Assembly: GCA_949451265.1 (NCBI GenBank)
Contig: CASTQR010000078.1
Location: forward strand, 1-7,408
Reading direction: 5' to 3'
Length of the DNA: 7,408 nt
Origin: an uncultured Eubacteriales bacterium
GTDB taxonomy: Bacteria; Bacillota_A; Clostridia; Oscillospirales; Oscillospiraceae
Position 1 is the first letter of the stretch. Each line of letters begins with the position of its first letter. This document shows, in pieces, positions 1 to 6,251 of this stretch. The position numbers were made by a program, and so were the translations under genes. The notes beneath the pieces are model-generated. The model worked only from the letters and a program-made list of their open reading frames with translations, had not been told where the DNA came from and did not search any database.

Positions 1-209
1 ACCACATCTGCTTCAAGGTTCACGATTTTGACCACTGGAGGGACTATTTCCGGAGCAAGGGGGACGACATTTTCTTCGAATATGAGGCGGAGGACGAGGA
101 AAACGGCTACCGCCGGTGTATGTACGCCCGGGACAGGGTGATGAACCTGATCTACGAGATCAAGGAGATCAACCGCTACCGCAATTTGGACGGCACGTTA
201 CAGGACTGA
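1..209 (+). CDS. C-terminal end of an unrecognised protein (partial)
   Basis: An open frame enters from the left edge (codons begin at position 3) and ends at TGA 207-209, giving about 68 C-terminal residues. The piece is strongly charged and aromatic: it opens HICFKVHDFDHWRDYF, passes through an acidic stretch (EYEAEDEENGY) and ends with a helix-like basic/acidic region and the tail NLDGTLQD. I do not recognise the family, and no catalytic motif can be named. It stops 15 bases before the start codon of the next gene, whose AGGAGG ribosome binding site lies in that gap, so the two are probably co-transcribed. That it is coding rests on the uninterrupted frame, sensible composition and operon-like spacing. 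The function is left open because the diagnostic part lies outside the window. Confidence 0.75.
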   Translation, partial: HICFKVHDFDHWRDYFRSKGDDIFFEYEAEDEENGYRRCMYARDRVMNLIYEIKEINRYRNLDGTLQD

Positions 210-224
210 GAGGAGGGAAAAACC

Positions 225-1106
225 ATGCTGAAGCTGGGATTCGCGGGGCTGGGCTCCATGGGCCTGAGTATGGCCCTGTGCCTGCGCAGGGCAGGCTTTG
301 AGGTGATGGGCTGGAACCGCACCCGGGAGAAGGAGGCTCCTCTGACGGCCGCCGGGGGAACCAGTGCCCCCAGTCTGGCGGCTATGGGGGCAGATTGTGA
401 CGCAGTGGTGCTGTGCCTGCCCCACGACGGAGTGGTGCGGGAGGTACTGCTGGGGCCAGACGGCATCCTGTCCGGGAAGAACCGGAGGGCGCGCTATGTG
501 GTGGACTGCAGTACCATCGATGTCACCGCCGCCAAGACGCTGGGGGCGGAGCTGGCGGATATGGGGGTGTATTATTTTGACTCCCCGGTGAGCGGCGGGC
601 CCCAGGGAGCCAGGGACGGTACCCTTACCATCATGGTGGGCGGGGACGAGGGTGTGCTGAACGGGACTCTCATGCCGGTCTACCAGGCCATGGGGAAGAA
701 TATTCTATACTTCGGGCCCAATGGCTCCGCCCAGCAGATCAAGCTCATCAACCAGATCCTGACATGGGTGAATCACGCGGTACTGTGTGAGGCGGGGGTG
801 TTGGCCAAAAAGGCTGGGTTGGATGAAAAGAAGCTGTACGACTGCATCATGACCTCCTATGGCTACAGCCGGGTGTTTGAGGTGTGTTATCCCACCCACA
901 TCATGACGGAAAATTACGATAATCCCACCGGGATGGCCATGATGGTGAAGGATTTGGATCTGGCCCAGCGTTTTGCCGCCTCCTGCGGGGCGCGGCTGCC
1001 GATGACGGACGCAGCTATGATACTGTACCGCAAGGCCATTGAGTCGGGACATGGGGAGCGGGATCAGAGCATTATTATGGAGCAGCTTAAGGAATCGCTG
1101 ATTTAA
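225..1106 (+). CDS. NAD(P)-dependent 3-hydroxyisobutyrate dehydrogenase / tartronate semialdehyde reductase family oxidoreductase
   Basis: Cytosolic beta-hydroxyacid dehydrogenase of 293 residues, close to the usual family length. Seen: an N-terminal Rossmann fold with GLGSMG at residues 8-13; WNRT at 30-33, where the arginine after the second strand often goes with NADP(H); the substrate-binding motif DSPVSGG at 119-125 followed by DGTLTIMVGG at 131-140; the catalytic lysine K173 in QIKLINQ; and KDLDLA at 242-247 in the helical C-terminal domain. The family oxidises or reduces small beta-hydroxyacids such as 3-hydroxyisobutyrate, tartronate semialdehyde or succinate semialdehyde; the exact substrate cannot be read from sequence. 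The start at 225 is supported by AGGAGG at 211-216, eight bases upstream. Odd point: the last five codons and the stop (KESLI*) lie at the left end of an inserted IS element, so the native C-terminus has been replaced. The catalytic parts are untouched and the protein may still work. Confidence 0.93.
   Translation: MLKLGFAGLGSMGLSMALCLRRAGFEVMGWNRTREKEAPLTAAGGTSAPSLAAMGADCDAVVLCLPHDGVVREVLLGPDGILSGKNRRARYVVDCSTIDVTAAKTLGAELADMGVYYFDSPVSGGPQGARDGTLTIMVGGDEGVLNGTLMPVYQAMGKNILYFGPNGSAQQIKLINQILTWVNHAVLCEAGVLAKKAGLDEKKLYDCIMTSYGYSRVFEVCYPTHIMTENYDNPTGMAMMVKDLDLAQRFAASCGARLPMTDAAMILYRKAIESGHGERDQSIIMEQLKESLI
1091..1106 (+). repeat. Left terminal inverted repeat of the IS5-family element
   Basis: GGAATCGCTGATTTAA, matching the reverse complement of 2213-2228 at 14 of 16 positions. 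The duplicated target TTAA lies just outside at 1087-1090. In the dehydrogenase reading frame this repeat encodes the final residues and the TAA stop. Confidence 0.9.
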
Positions 1107-1135
1107 TTCCCGGACGAAACGGAATGTGATATAAT
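1107..1135 (+). promoter_or_regulatory. Probable transposase promoter inside the IS left end
   Basis: A perfect TATAAT -10 box at 1130-1135 is preceded by TGA at 1127-1129, giving an extended -10. The hexamer 17 bases upstream (TTCCCG, 1107-1112) is a poor -35, so the promoter would depend on the extended -10. It lies 22 bases before the transposase start codon, whose purine-rich ribosome binding site is at 1144-1150. Confidence 0.6.
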
Positions 1136-1156
1136 AGGGAAAAGGGGGAGCACGAA

Positions 1157-2096
1157 ATGAAACAGGAAAGCTTCAGCGATATGGAATACAGCAGCCGGAA
1201 AAAGAAAACAAAACGGGAAGAATTTCTGGAGATCATGGACGAGATCATCCCATGGGACAAATGGGTATCCTGATCGTACCCCACTACCCCAGCAGGAAGC
1301 GCGGCCGTCCACCCGTTGAGATTGAAACGATGCTGCAGATGTATCTGCTGCAATGCTGGTTCAACCTGTCCGATGAAGGGGTAGAGGACGTCATATACGA
1401 CAGTTATGCCATGCGGAAATTCATGGGGATCAACCTTTTCGAGCAGGATGTTCCGGATGCCACCACCCTGCTGCACTTCCGGCATCTGCTGGAGGACAAG
1501 GGCATCGGCAAGCTGTTTTTTGACGCAATCAACCGCTGCCTGGAGCGGGCCGGACGGATGATGCGCGGCGGCACCATTGTGGACGCCACGCTGATCGGCG
1601 CGCCCAGCTCCACAAAAAACGCGGAGAAAAAACGGGATCCGGAGATGCACTCGGTGAAGAAGGGGAACCAGTGGCATTTTGGCATGAAGTGCCACACAGG
1701 CGTGGACGCCGGGAGCGGCTTTGTCCACACGGTAGAGGCCACCACCGCCAATGTCCATGATGTCACTGTGGCGGCAGGACTTCTGCGGGACGATGACGGG
1801 AGGAAATCAGAAACAGCCCCCAGCTTTCTGCAATCACATACCGTATCAACCGCCGGCCGGGCCGGCTGCCCAAGGTTTCAGACAATGCCTTTGACTGGGA
1901 GCGGTATATTGAAAACCAAAAATCGTCTGTGCGCTGTAAAGCGGAACACCCCTACCGGATCGTGAAGAACATCTTCGGTTTCCGAAAGGCCGTTTACAGG
2001 GGGCGGAGAAAGAACCTGAACCGCTTACACGTACTCTTTGCCAGCGCGAATTTGTATATGCTTGCCAGGGCGGGCGGCTCTCTATCCCCCGCTTAG
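1157..2096 (+). pseudogene. IS5-family DDE transposase, frameshifted and internally deleted
   Basis: The gene starts at ATG 1157 (MKQESFSDMEYSSRKKK...), the usual N-terminus of IS5-group transposases in Firmicutes. It runs in frame 2 to about 1267, where TGA 1271-1273 would stop it. Homology resumes at once in frame 1 (LIVPHYPSRKRGRPP...), which one missing base near 1265-1270 explains. Frame 1 carries the first catalytic aspartate in TIVDATLI (codon 1582-1584) and the family block APSSTKN...RDPEMHSVKKGNQWHFGMK. At about 1797-1803 a second deletion moves the homology to frame 3 (EEIRNSPQLSAITYRINRRPG...) and removes the segment, roughly 15-17 codons in relatives as I recall them, that holds the second catalytic aspartate (YGDSGY-like). 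The third catalytic residue, E in AEHPYRI (codon 1944-1946), remains, in a site usually reading VEHP. The frame ends at TAG 2094-2096. No active transposase can be made from this copy. Confidence 0.92.
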
Positions 2097-2212
2097 GGTT
2101 TTTTCGCCCTTTGGGCAGGATGGGTATGGTAAACGAGAATACCTCTCTCAAATATGCTCCTTGATTTTATGTTTGGCTTCACTATATATCTATTTGCCGC
2201 CATTTTGCCTGC

Positions 2213-2228
2213 TTTAATCAGCGTTTCC
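2213..2228 (-). repeat. Right terminal inverted repeat of the IS5-family element
   Basis: Read on the minus strand it is GGAAACGCTGATTAAA, differing from the left repeat at two positions (5 and 14, both T/A changes). The second copy of the target duplication, TTAA, follows at 2229-2232. Confidence 0.9.
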
Positions 2229-2232
2229 TTAA

Positions 2233-2264
2233 TTGCAAATCTTCGCTGTTTATGCTATAACAGC
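2233..2264 (+). promoter_or_regulatory. Probable promoter of the peptidase-permease operon, with an overlapping palindrome
   Basis: TTGCAA at 2233-2238 (4 of 6 to the -35 consensus) is followed after 17 bases by TATAAC at 2256-2261 (5 of 6), preceded by TGC for an extended -10. The inverted repeat GCTGTT (2245-2250) / AACAGC (2259-2264), with an 8-base centre, straddles the -10 box and could be an operator. The -35 begins directly after the TTAA duplication of the insertion sequence, so the promoter itself is native flanking DNA. The leader from about 2268 to the start codon shows nothing further that I can name. Confidence 0.6.
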
Positions 2265-2354
2265 ATTTGGCGGAAGGGTTTATCGGCTGGGTATTGTCCC
2301 CACGCCGCCTGGCTGGTATGACCCCATAAGTGCCAATCAAGGAGGATGCAGCTT

Positions 2355-3614
2355 ATGACAACAGAATTTTTCCGCGGCAACCGGGAGCGGCTGTATGCCC
2401 AGATGAAGGACAACGCCCTGCTGGTGCTGTTTTCCGGGGCCGAGGTCCGCAAGACCAACGACGAGTACTACCCCTTCTACACCGATCGGAACTTCCTCTA
2501 CCTCACCGGCCTGGACAGCAAGGGGCTGGCCCTTTTGGCCCGGAAGGACAGCCGGGGGTGGGTGACGGAAAAGGTGTTCCTGCTGCCCCCCGACCCCATG
2601 GCGGAGCGGTGGACGGGCCGCCGCATCAGCCCGGACGAGGCGGCGGAGCGGTCCGGGATCGGGCAGGTGGGCTTTGCTGCGGAGCTGGCGGGGGAGCTCC
2701 ACCAGATGGCCGCCAAGGGCAATTACGAGTACCTGTACCTGGACCTCTACCGGGCGGACCCGGCTGACCGGGACACCCCCGCCCACCGCCTGCTGAAGCG
2801 GGCGGCTGACCACTACCCGTTTTTGAAGATCGAGAACGCCAACGCCCTGATCCGCCGCCTGCGCACCATCAAGCAGCCCTGCGAGATCGAGGCCATGCGC
2901 CAGGCCGAGGAAATCACCTGCGCAGGCATCACCGCCATGATGAGGGCGTCCAGGCCCGGTATGTACGAGTACCAGTACAAGGCGGTGTTCGACTACGCCC
3001 TGGGCCAATACGGTCCCCAGGGGCCGGCCTTTCCCCCCATCATCTCGGCGGGCCGGAATAATTTCTGCATCCACTACTATTCCTACACCGGGCAGGCCCT
3101 GGACGGCGACATGGTCCTCAACGACGTGGGGGCGTGGCACGACTACCTCATGACCGACGTTTCCAGGGGCTGGCCCTGCAATGGCCGGTACAGCGACCGC
3201 CAGCGCCTGCTGTACGAGTGCGCCCTGGCCACCTCCGATCATATGTTCCGGCTGATCAGGCCCGGTATGCCCATGGCGGAGGTGGACGGCGAGATCCGCC
3301 GCTACAACGCCGCGCGGCTGAAGGACGCGGGGGTGCTGGACGATGAAAAGAACATCGGCCGCTATATGTGGCACGGCGGGGCCCATCACGTGGGCTTCGA
3401 CGTCCACGACGTGGTGGAAACGCCCGAGGTCATCGCCCCTAATATGGTGTTCTGCGTGGACGTGGGGATCTACCACGAGGAGTGGGGCATCGGCTTCCGG
3501 CTGGAGGACAACTGCCTGGTCACCGAGGACGGTTGCGAGAACCTGTCCGCCGCCACCCCCCGCACCATCGAGGTCATTGAGGACACCATGCGCCAGCGGT
3601 TTACGGCGTTCTGA
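2355..3614 (+). CDS. pepP: Xaa-Pro aminopeptidase (aminopeptidase P, peptidase family M24B)
   Basis: Cytosolic metallopeptidase of 419 residues that by family removes an N-terminal residue preceding proline. Seen: an N-terminal aminopeptidase-P domain (about residues 1-130, with FLYLTGLDSKGLALL) and a C-terminal pita-bread domain (about 170-410). By alignment in my head to E. coli PepP, metal ligands are D257 (NDVG), D268 (TDVSR), H344 (GGAHHVG) and E384 (FRLED); H240 (CIHYY) and H351 (DVHD) match the catalytic histidines. The fifth ligand, normally glutamate in a VEPG motif, is aspartate D369 in CVDVGIY. The start at 2355 is preferred over the ATG at 2346 because AAGGAGG at 2339-2345 abuts the earlier codon but stands nine bases from the later one. 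The stop is two bases from the permease start, so the genes are translationally coupled. Other M24 members act on non-peptide amines (creatinase, ectoine hydrolase), so the substrate is less certain than the family. Confidence 0.9.
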   Translation: MTTEFFRGNRERLYAQMKDNALLVLFSGAEVRKTNDEYYPFYTDRNFLYLTGLDSKGLALLARKDSRGWVTEKVFLLPPDPMAERWTGRRISPDEAAERSGIGQVGFAAELAGELHQMAAKGNYEYLYLDLYRADPADRDTPAHRLLKRAADHYPFLKIENANALIRRLRTIKQPCEIEAMRQAEEITCAGITAMMRASRPGMYEYQYKAVFDYALGQYGPQGPAFPPIISAGRNNFCIHYYSYTGQALDGDMVLNDVGAWHDYLMTDVSRGWPCNGRYSDRQRLLYECALATSDHMFRLIRPGMPMAEVDGEIRRYNAARLKDAGVLDDEKNIGRYMWHGGAHHVGFDVHDVVETPEVIAPNMVFCVDVGIYHEEWGIGFRLEDNCLVTEDGCENLSAATPRTIEVIEDTMRQRFTAF

Positions 3615-3616
3615 CC

Positions 3617-4687
3617 ATGAACCAGGCGCTGATGATCGTGATCGCCGCCGGGGTGGTGCTGGGGGGCGTGGACCGCGTCTGCGGCAACCGGCTGGGGCTG
3701 GGGCAGCAGTTTGAGAAGGGCTTCCAGCTCCTGGGGCCCATGGCCCTGTCCATGGCGGGGATGATATGTCTGGCCCCGGTGCTGGCCGGCGGGCTGGGCC
3801 GGATTGTGGCCCCGTTCTGCCGTCTCACCGGGGTGGATCCCGCCATGTTCGGCAGCCTGCTGGCCATCGACATGGGCGGCTACCAGCTTGCCAAGGAGCT
3901 GGCGGCGGATCCCCTGGTGGGCAGCTACGCCGGCCTTGTGGCCTCCTCCATGTTCGGCTGCACCCTGGTGTTCACCATCCCCGTGGGCATGGGGATGGCG
4001 GCCCAGGAGGACCGCCCCCTGCTGGCCAGGGGCATTATGCTGGGGCTGGCTGCCATGCCGGTGGGCCTGACGGCGGGCGGGCTGCTGTGCGGGCTCTCCC
4101 TGCCCGCCTGCCTGCACCAGAACCTGCCCATTTTCGCCCTGGCCCTGCTGCTGCTGATCGGCCTGTGGAAGATCCCGGAGCGGATGGTGCAGGGCTTCTG
4201 CCTGCTGGCGGAGGGCATCAAAATCGTGGTCACCGCGGGGCTTGTCCTGGCGGCGGTGGAGTCCCTCACGGGCTGGAACCCGGTGCCGGGGATGGCCTCC
4301 ATCGGGGAGGCCATGGCGGTGGTGGCGGGCATCGGCGTGGTGATGCTGGGCAGCCTGCCCATGGCGGAGCTGCTTGGCCGGGCGCTGAAGCGGCCCTTCG
4401 CCCTGCTGGGGAACCGGCTGGGCGTCCGGGCCCAAAGCCTCACCGGAATGCTGGCGGGGCTGGTGACCCCGCTGCCCGCCCTGGCCATGTACGGGGAGAT
4501 GGACAGCCGGGGCAAGGTGGCGGCGGGGGCGTTCCTGGTGAGCGGCGCCAGCCTGCTGGCCGCCCACATGGGGTTCGTGGCCAGCACGGAGCCGGAGCTG
4601 CTGGCCCCGGTGCTGGCCGGGAAACTCGGCGGGGCGGTGGCTGCCGCTGCGTTGGCGCTATGGCTCCCGCTAAAAAAATCTGGCTGA
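3617..4687 (+). CDS. eutH: EutH-family (ethanolamine permease-like) integral membrane protein
   Basis: Polytopic inner-membrane protein of 356 residues, somewhat shorter than typical EutH. Strongly hydrophobic stretches occur near residues 1-18, 38-60, 105-127, 138-162, 170-184, 200-216, 232-250, 275-291, 303-321 and 328-351, suggesting about ten membrane segments. Seen blocks that match EutH as I know it are QFEKGFQLLGPMALSMAGM (31-49), LLAIDMGGYQLAKELA (81-96), VFTIPVGMGM (118-127), LGSLPMAELL (244-253) and MDSRGKVAAGAFLVS (295-309). EutH proteins mediate ethanolamine entry in eut operons, yet no eut enzyme, microcompartment or regulator gene is nearby. The gene starts two bases after the peptidase stop without its own clear ribosome binding site, implying translational coupling. 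It is very GC-rich, unlike the genes on either side of the operon. Family membership is solid; ethanolamine as the substrate is inference and the real cargo could be another small amine. Confidence 0.87.
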   Translation: MNQALMIVIAAGVVLGGVDRVCGNRLGLGQQFEKGFQLLGPMALSMAGMICLAPVLAGGLGRIVAPFCRLTGVDPAMFGSLLAIDMGGYQLAKELAADPLVGSYAGLVASSMFGCTLVFTIPVGMGMAAQEDRPLLARGIMLGLAAMPVGLTAGGLLCGLSLPACLHQNLPIFALALLLLIGLWKIPERMVQGFCLLAEGIKIVVTAGLVLAAVESLTGWNPVPGMASIGEAMAVVAGIGVVMLGSLPMAELLGRALKRPFALLGNRLGVRAQSLTGMLAGLVTPLPALAMYGEMDSRGKVAAGAFLVSGASLLAAHMGFVASTEPELLAPVLAGKLGGAVAAAALALWLPLKKSG

Positions 4688-4843
4688 ATTGGCGGGGGTA
4701 GTTTGAACGGACCCTTTAAGGGATATCCCAAGAGCTGTCGCCGTTTTTACACATTGCAAAGCTTGTAGAAAACTATTGTGGCACAAGGGTTACACCCCAC
4801 AGGGACACAAAGTGAACCGGGGGCAAGCAAGCAGGTACAGCAA
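4688..4843. other. Non-coding stretch after the permease gene
   Basis: No convincing gene on either strand. It holds the compact palindromes CCCTT-T-AAGGG (4712-4722) and GGGATATCCC (4720-4729), which share three bases, but no T-run that would make them a terminator. The block is clearly less GC-rich than the upstream operon. The open frame on the minus strand (4747-5133) has Cys-rich, low-complexity composition and crosses the next gene's promoter, so it is not called. The block resembles, from memory only, intergenic sequence that recurs in related genomes. Confidence 0.5.
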
Positions 4844-4887
4844 CATAAAGCGCGGTAGAAGATTAATATCTTCTGCCGTGCTTTATG
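4844..4887. repeat. Long inverted repeat (20-bp stem, 4-base loop), possible bidirectional terminator
   Basis: Arms 4844-4863 and 4868-4887 pair along all 20 positions: 18 Watson-Crick pairs plus two G-T (G-U in RNA) pairs, around the loop TAAT. On the + strand it is followed by CTTTCTC, a weak T-rich tail. It could end transcripts of the upstream operon, or be a small mobile or repeated palindrome. It lies before the ROK gene promoter, so it is not an attenuator of that gene. Confidence 0.75.
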
Positions 4888-4970
4888 CTTTCTCATGCTA
4901 AAAATCACCGGCCAAGCAACAACAGCATCGTCAAATCTTTCATCGCAAAATGATAAACTGGTAAAAGTCC

Positions 4971-4999
4971 TTGCTATTTGTGGGGTCATTTGGTATGAT
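4971..4999 (+). promoter_or_regulatory. Probable promoter of the ROK regulator gene
   Basis: TTGCTA at 4971-4976 (4 of 6 to -35), a 17-base spacer, and TATGAT at 4994-4999 (5 of 6 to -10) preceded by TGG, an extended -10. It predicts a transcription start near 5006 and a leader of about 42 bases. Confidence 0.65.
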
Positions 5000-5002
5000 A
5001 AA

Positions 5003-5017
5003 TATAAAGTCTTTATA
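5003..5017. promoter_or_regulatory. Candidate operator: perfect 7-1-7 palindrome at the transcription start
   Basis: TATAAAG-T-CTTTATA is an exact inverted repeat three bases after the -10 box, over the predicted start point. This is a position expected for autorepression by the ROK protein encoded just downstream. The right half, extended as CTTTATAAAA (5011-5020), recurs exactly at 6324-6333 upstream of the dehydrogenase gene. Binding by this regulator is inferred, not shown. Confidence 0.55.
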
Positions 5018-5047
5018 AAACAGCGTATAAAGAAACGAGGAGTACCT

Positions 5048-6172
5048 ATGACAGCGGGCCCAACCAGCAACATGGATGTGAAACGGCGCAACCGCTCCAA
5101 CACACTGCGCTGCATTTTAACCTGTGACCGCATTTCCCAAATGGAGCTATCTCAGCGGCTGTCGTTGAGTTGGCCTACTGTGCTGCAAAACGTAAAGGAG
5201 TTGACAGAGCTGGGCTTGATCCAGGAAGTGGGCTCCTATGAATCCACTGGGGGGCGCAAGGCAAAGGCATATGCCCCGGTACGGGACGCAAGGCTGGCCT
5301 TGGGGCTGGACATCACCCGCAACCATGTGAGCGTGGTACTAATGGATTTGAGCGGGCGGATGGTACGCTCCATCCGAAAAGCCTGCCCCTTTTCCTTAGA
5401 TGACGGCTACGCTCAGGGATTGGGTGAGCTGGCAGGACAATTCGTGGAGGAGAACGGCGCACAGAACCGTCTGCTGGGTGTGGGCATTTCCCTCCCCGGC
5501 ATTGTAGCGGAGGAGGAGGGTGTTCTTCGCTACTCCCACATTCTGGGCATTCAGGACGTGCCCACAGATTTTTTCAATCGGTATATTCCCTATCCCCGCC
5601 ACTTTATCAACGATGCCAACGCCGCCGGTCTGGCGGAGGTCTATGGAACGCCGGACGCTGAGGACTTTGTTTACCTCTCCCTCAGCAACAGTGTGGGCGG
5701 CGCGATTTTGAATGGCGGGACGCTTTACACAGGCAGCCACCTTCGGGCCGGGGAGTTCGGCCACAACACCCTGGTTCCCGATGGCCGCCAGTGCTACTGC
5801 GGGAAGAAGGGGTGCCTGGACGCCTACTGCTCCGCCCGGGTACTGGCCGGACATACGGAGGGCAGACTGGCAGACTTCTTTGAAGGTCTTCGAAGGGGCG
5901 ATCCCCAGCTGGGGCAGATCTGGAAAGAGTATCTGCAATACCTGGCGGTGACGGTGAACAACCTCCATATGAGCTTTGATTGCGACGTGATCGTGGGCGG
6001 CTACGTGGGCGCGTTTTTGGAGGAGTTTGGCGCACCGCTGCGCACACTGCTGGAGGAACGCAACACTTTCCAGTGGGATTCTTCCTATCTTCGCTTCTGC
6101 CGCTACAAACTGGAGGCTGCCGCTGTTGGTGCGGCCTTAGTGCAAGTGGAGGAATTTATTCGAGGGCTTTGA
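5048..6172 (+). CDS. ROK-family transcriptional regulator (XylR/NagC type)
   Basis: DNA-binding repressor of 374 residues, normal for ROK regulators. Seen: an N-terminal winged helix-turn-helix at about 15-75 (NRSNTLRCIL, ISQMELSQRLSLSWPTVLQNVKEL, wing STGGRKA at 66-72); then a sugar-kinase-like domain with LGLDIT at 85-90, NDANAAGLAE at 188-197, the sugar-contact motif EFGH at 236-239 and the zinc site H239, C249, C251, C256, with the same spacing as in Mlc. The usual GCLEA is GCLDA here. ROK repressors typically leave DNA when a sugar or sugar derivative binds; which one is unknown. The start at 5048 has GAGGAG at 5037-5042. Reading from 4895 would add 51 codons that overlap the promoter, so that start is rejected. 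A strong terminator follows. The neighbouring polyol dehydrogenase and a shared AT-rich motif suggest it controls sugar-alcohol use and itself. Its codon use is less GC-rich than the operon upstream. Confidence 0.92.
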   Translation: MTAGPTSNMDVKRRNRSNTLRCILTCDRISQMELSQRLSLSWPTVLQNVKELTELGLIQEVGSYESTGGRKAKAYAPVRDARLALGLDITRNHVSVVLMDLSGRMVRSIRKACPFSLDDGYAQGLGELAGQFVEENGAQNRLLGVGISLPGIVAEEEGVLRYSHILGIQDVPTDFFNRYIPYPRHFINDANAAGLAEVYGTPDAEDFVYLSLSNSVGGAILNGGTLYTGSHLRAGEFGHNTLVPDGRQCYCGKKGCLDAYCSARVLAGHTEGRLADFFEGLRRGDPQLGQIWKEYLQYLAVTVNNLHMSFDCDVIVGGYVGAFLEEFGAPLRTLLEERNTFQWDSSYLRFCRYKLEAAAVGAALVQVEEFIRGL

Positions 6173-6182
6173 GCAATATCCG

Positions 6183-6220
6183 GTCCGCTGTCTTGTCTCA
6201 AGACGGCGGACTTCTTTTTT
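6183..6220 (+). terminator. Rho-independent terminator of the ROK regulator gene
   Basis: A 13-bp stem (6183-6195 with 6199-6211, one G-U pair, the rest exact) closes a TCT loop and runs straight into TTCTTTTTT at 6212-6220. It begins 11 bases after the regulator stop codon, so the downstream dehydrogenase needs its own promoter. Confidence 0.93.
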
Positions 6221-6251
6221 GCACAAAAACACTGCTAAAAAAATGTACATA

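Larger units (their letters stand above)
1091..2228 (+). mobile_element. IS5-family insertion sequence, defective copy
   Basis: A 1138-bp element bounded by imperfect 16-bp inverted repeats (14 of 16 identical) and flanked by a 4-bp direct duplication TTAA at 1087-1090 and 2229-2232. TTAA fits the YTAR target preference known for the IS5 group. The single internal gene is an IS5-type DDE transposase, now broken in two places. Adding back the missing bases would bring the element to roughly 1.2 kb, normal for the group. About 115 bases between the transposase stop and the right repeat contain no gene; the only structure seen there is a small GCCC-TTT-GGGC inverted repeat at 2106-2116. Element and transposase read in the same direction as the surrounding genes. 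The insertion hit the 3' end of the upstream dehydrogenase gene and sits immediately before the promoter of the downstream operon. Ends were set by eye from the repeat pair and duplication, which agree with each other. Confidence 0.92.

Noticed and set aside
1256..1275. Programmed ribosomal frameshift in the transposase
   Set aside because: No slippery heptamer or stimulatory structure is evident, and a second independent lesion downstream points to decay.
1252..1965. A 237-codon open frame as an intact transposase
   Set aside because: Its start is not the family start, the N-terminal part is in another frame, and after about 1800 it reads out of frame while homology continues in frame 3.
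2106..2116. GCCC-TTT-GGGC hairpin as transposase terminator
   Set aside because: The T-run precedes rather than follows the stem on the + strand, and the stem is only four pairs.
2346..2354. Earlier ATG for the aminopeptidase
   Set aside because: It directly abuts the AAGGAGG ribosome binding site; the ATG at 2355 is correctly spaced from it.
3470..4567. 365-codon minus-strand open frame opposite the permease
   Set aside because: A His/Gln/Ala-rich composition typical of antisense reading of a GC-rich gene; no family features.
3766..4701. Long Gly/Pro/Arg-rich open frame overlapping the permease gene
   Set aside because: It is a shadow frame of very GC-rich DNA; the membrane protein frame matches EutH throughout.
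4895..5047. In-frame upstream extension of the ROK gene by 51 codons
   Set aside because: It overlaps a good promoter and operator, has non-family composition, and the start at 5048 has its own ribosome binding site and the normal ROK N-terminus.
4747..5133. 128-codon minus-strand open frame
   Set aside because: It crosses the ROK promoter and start, has odd Cys-rich composition, and no minus-strand ribosome binding site or family match was recognised.
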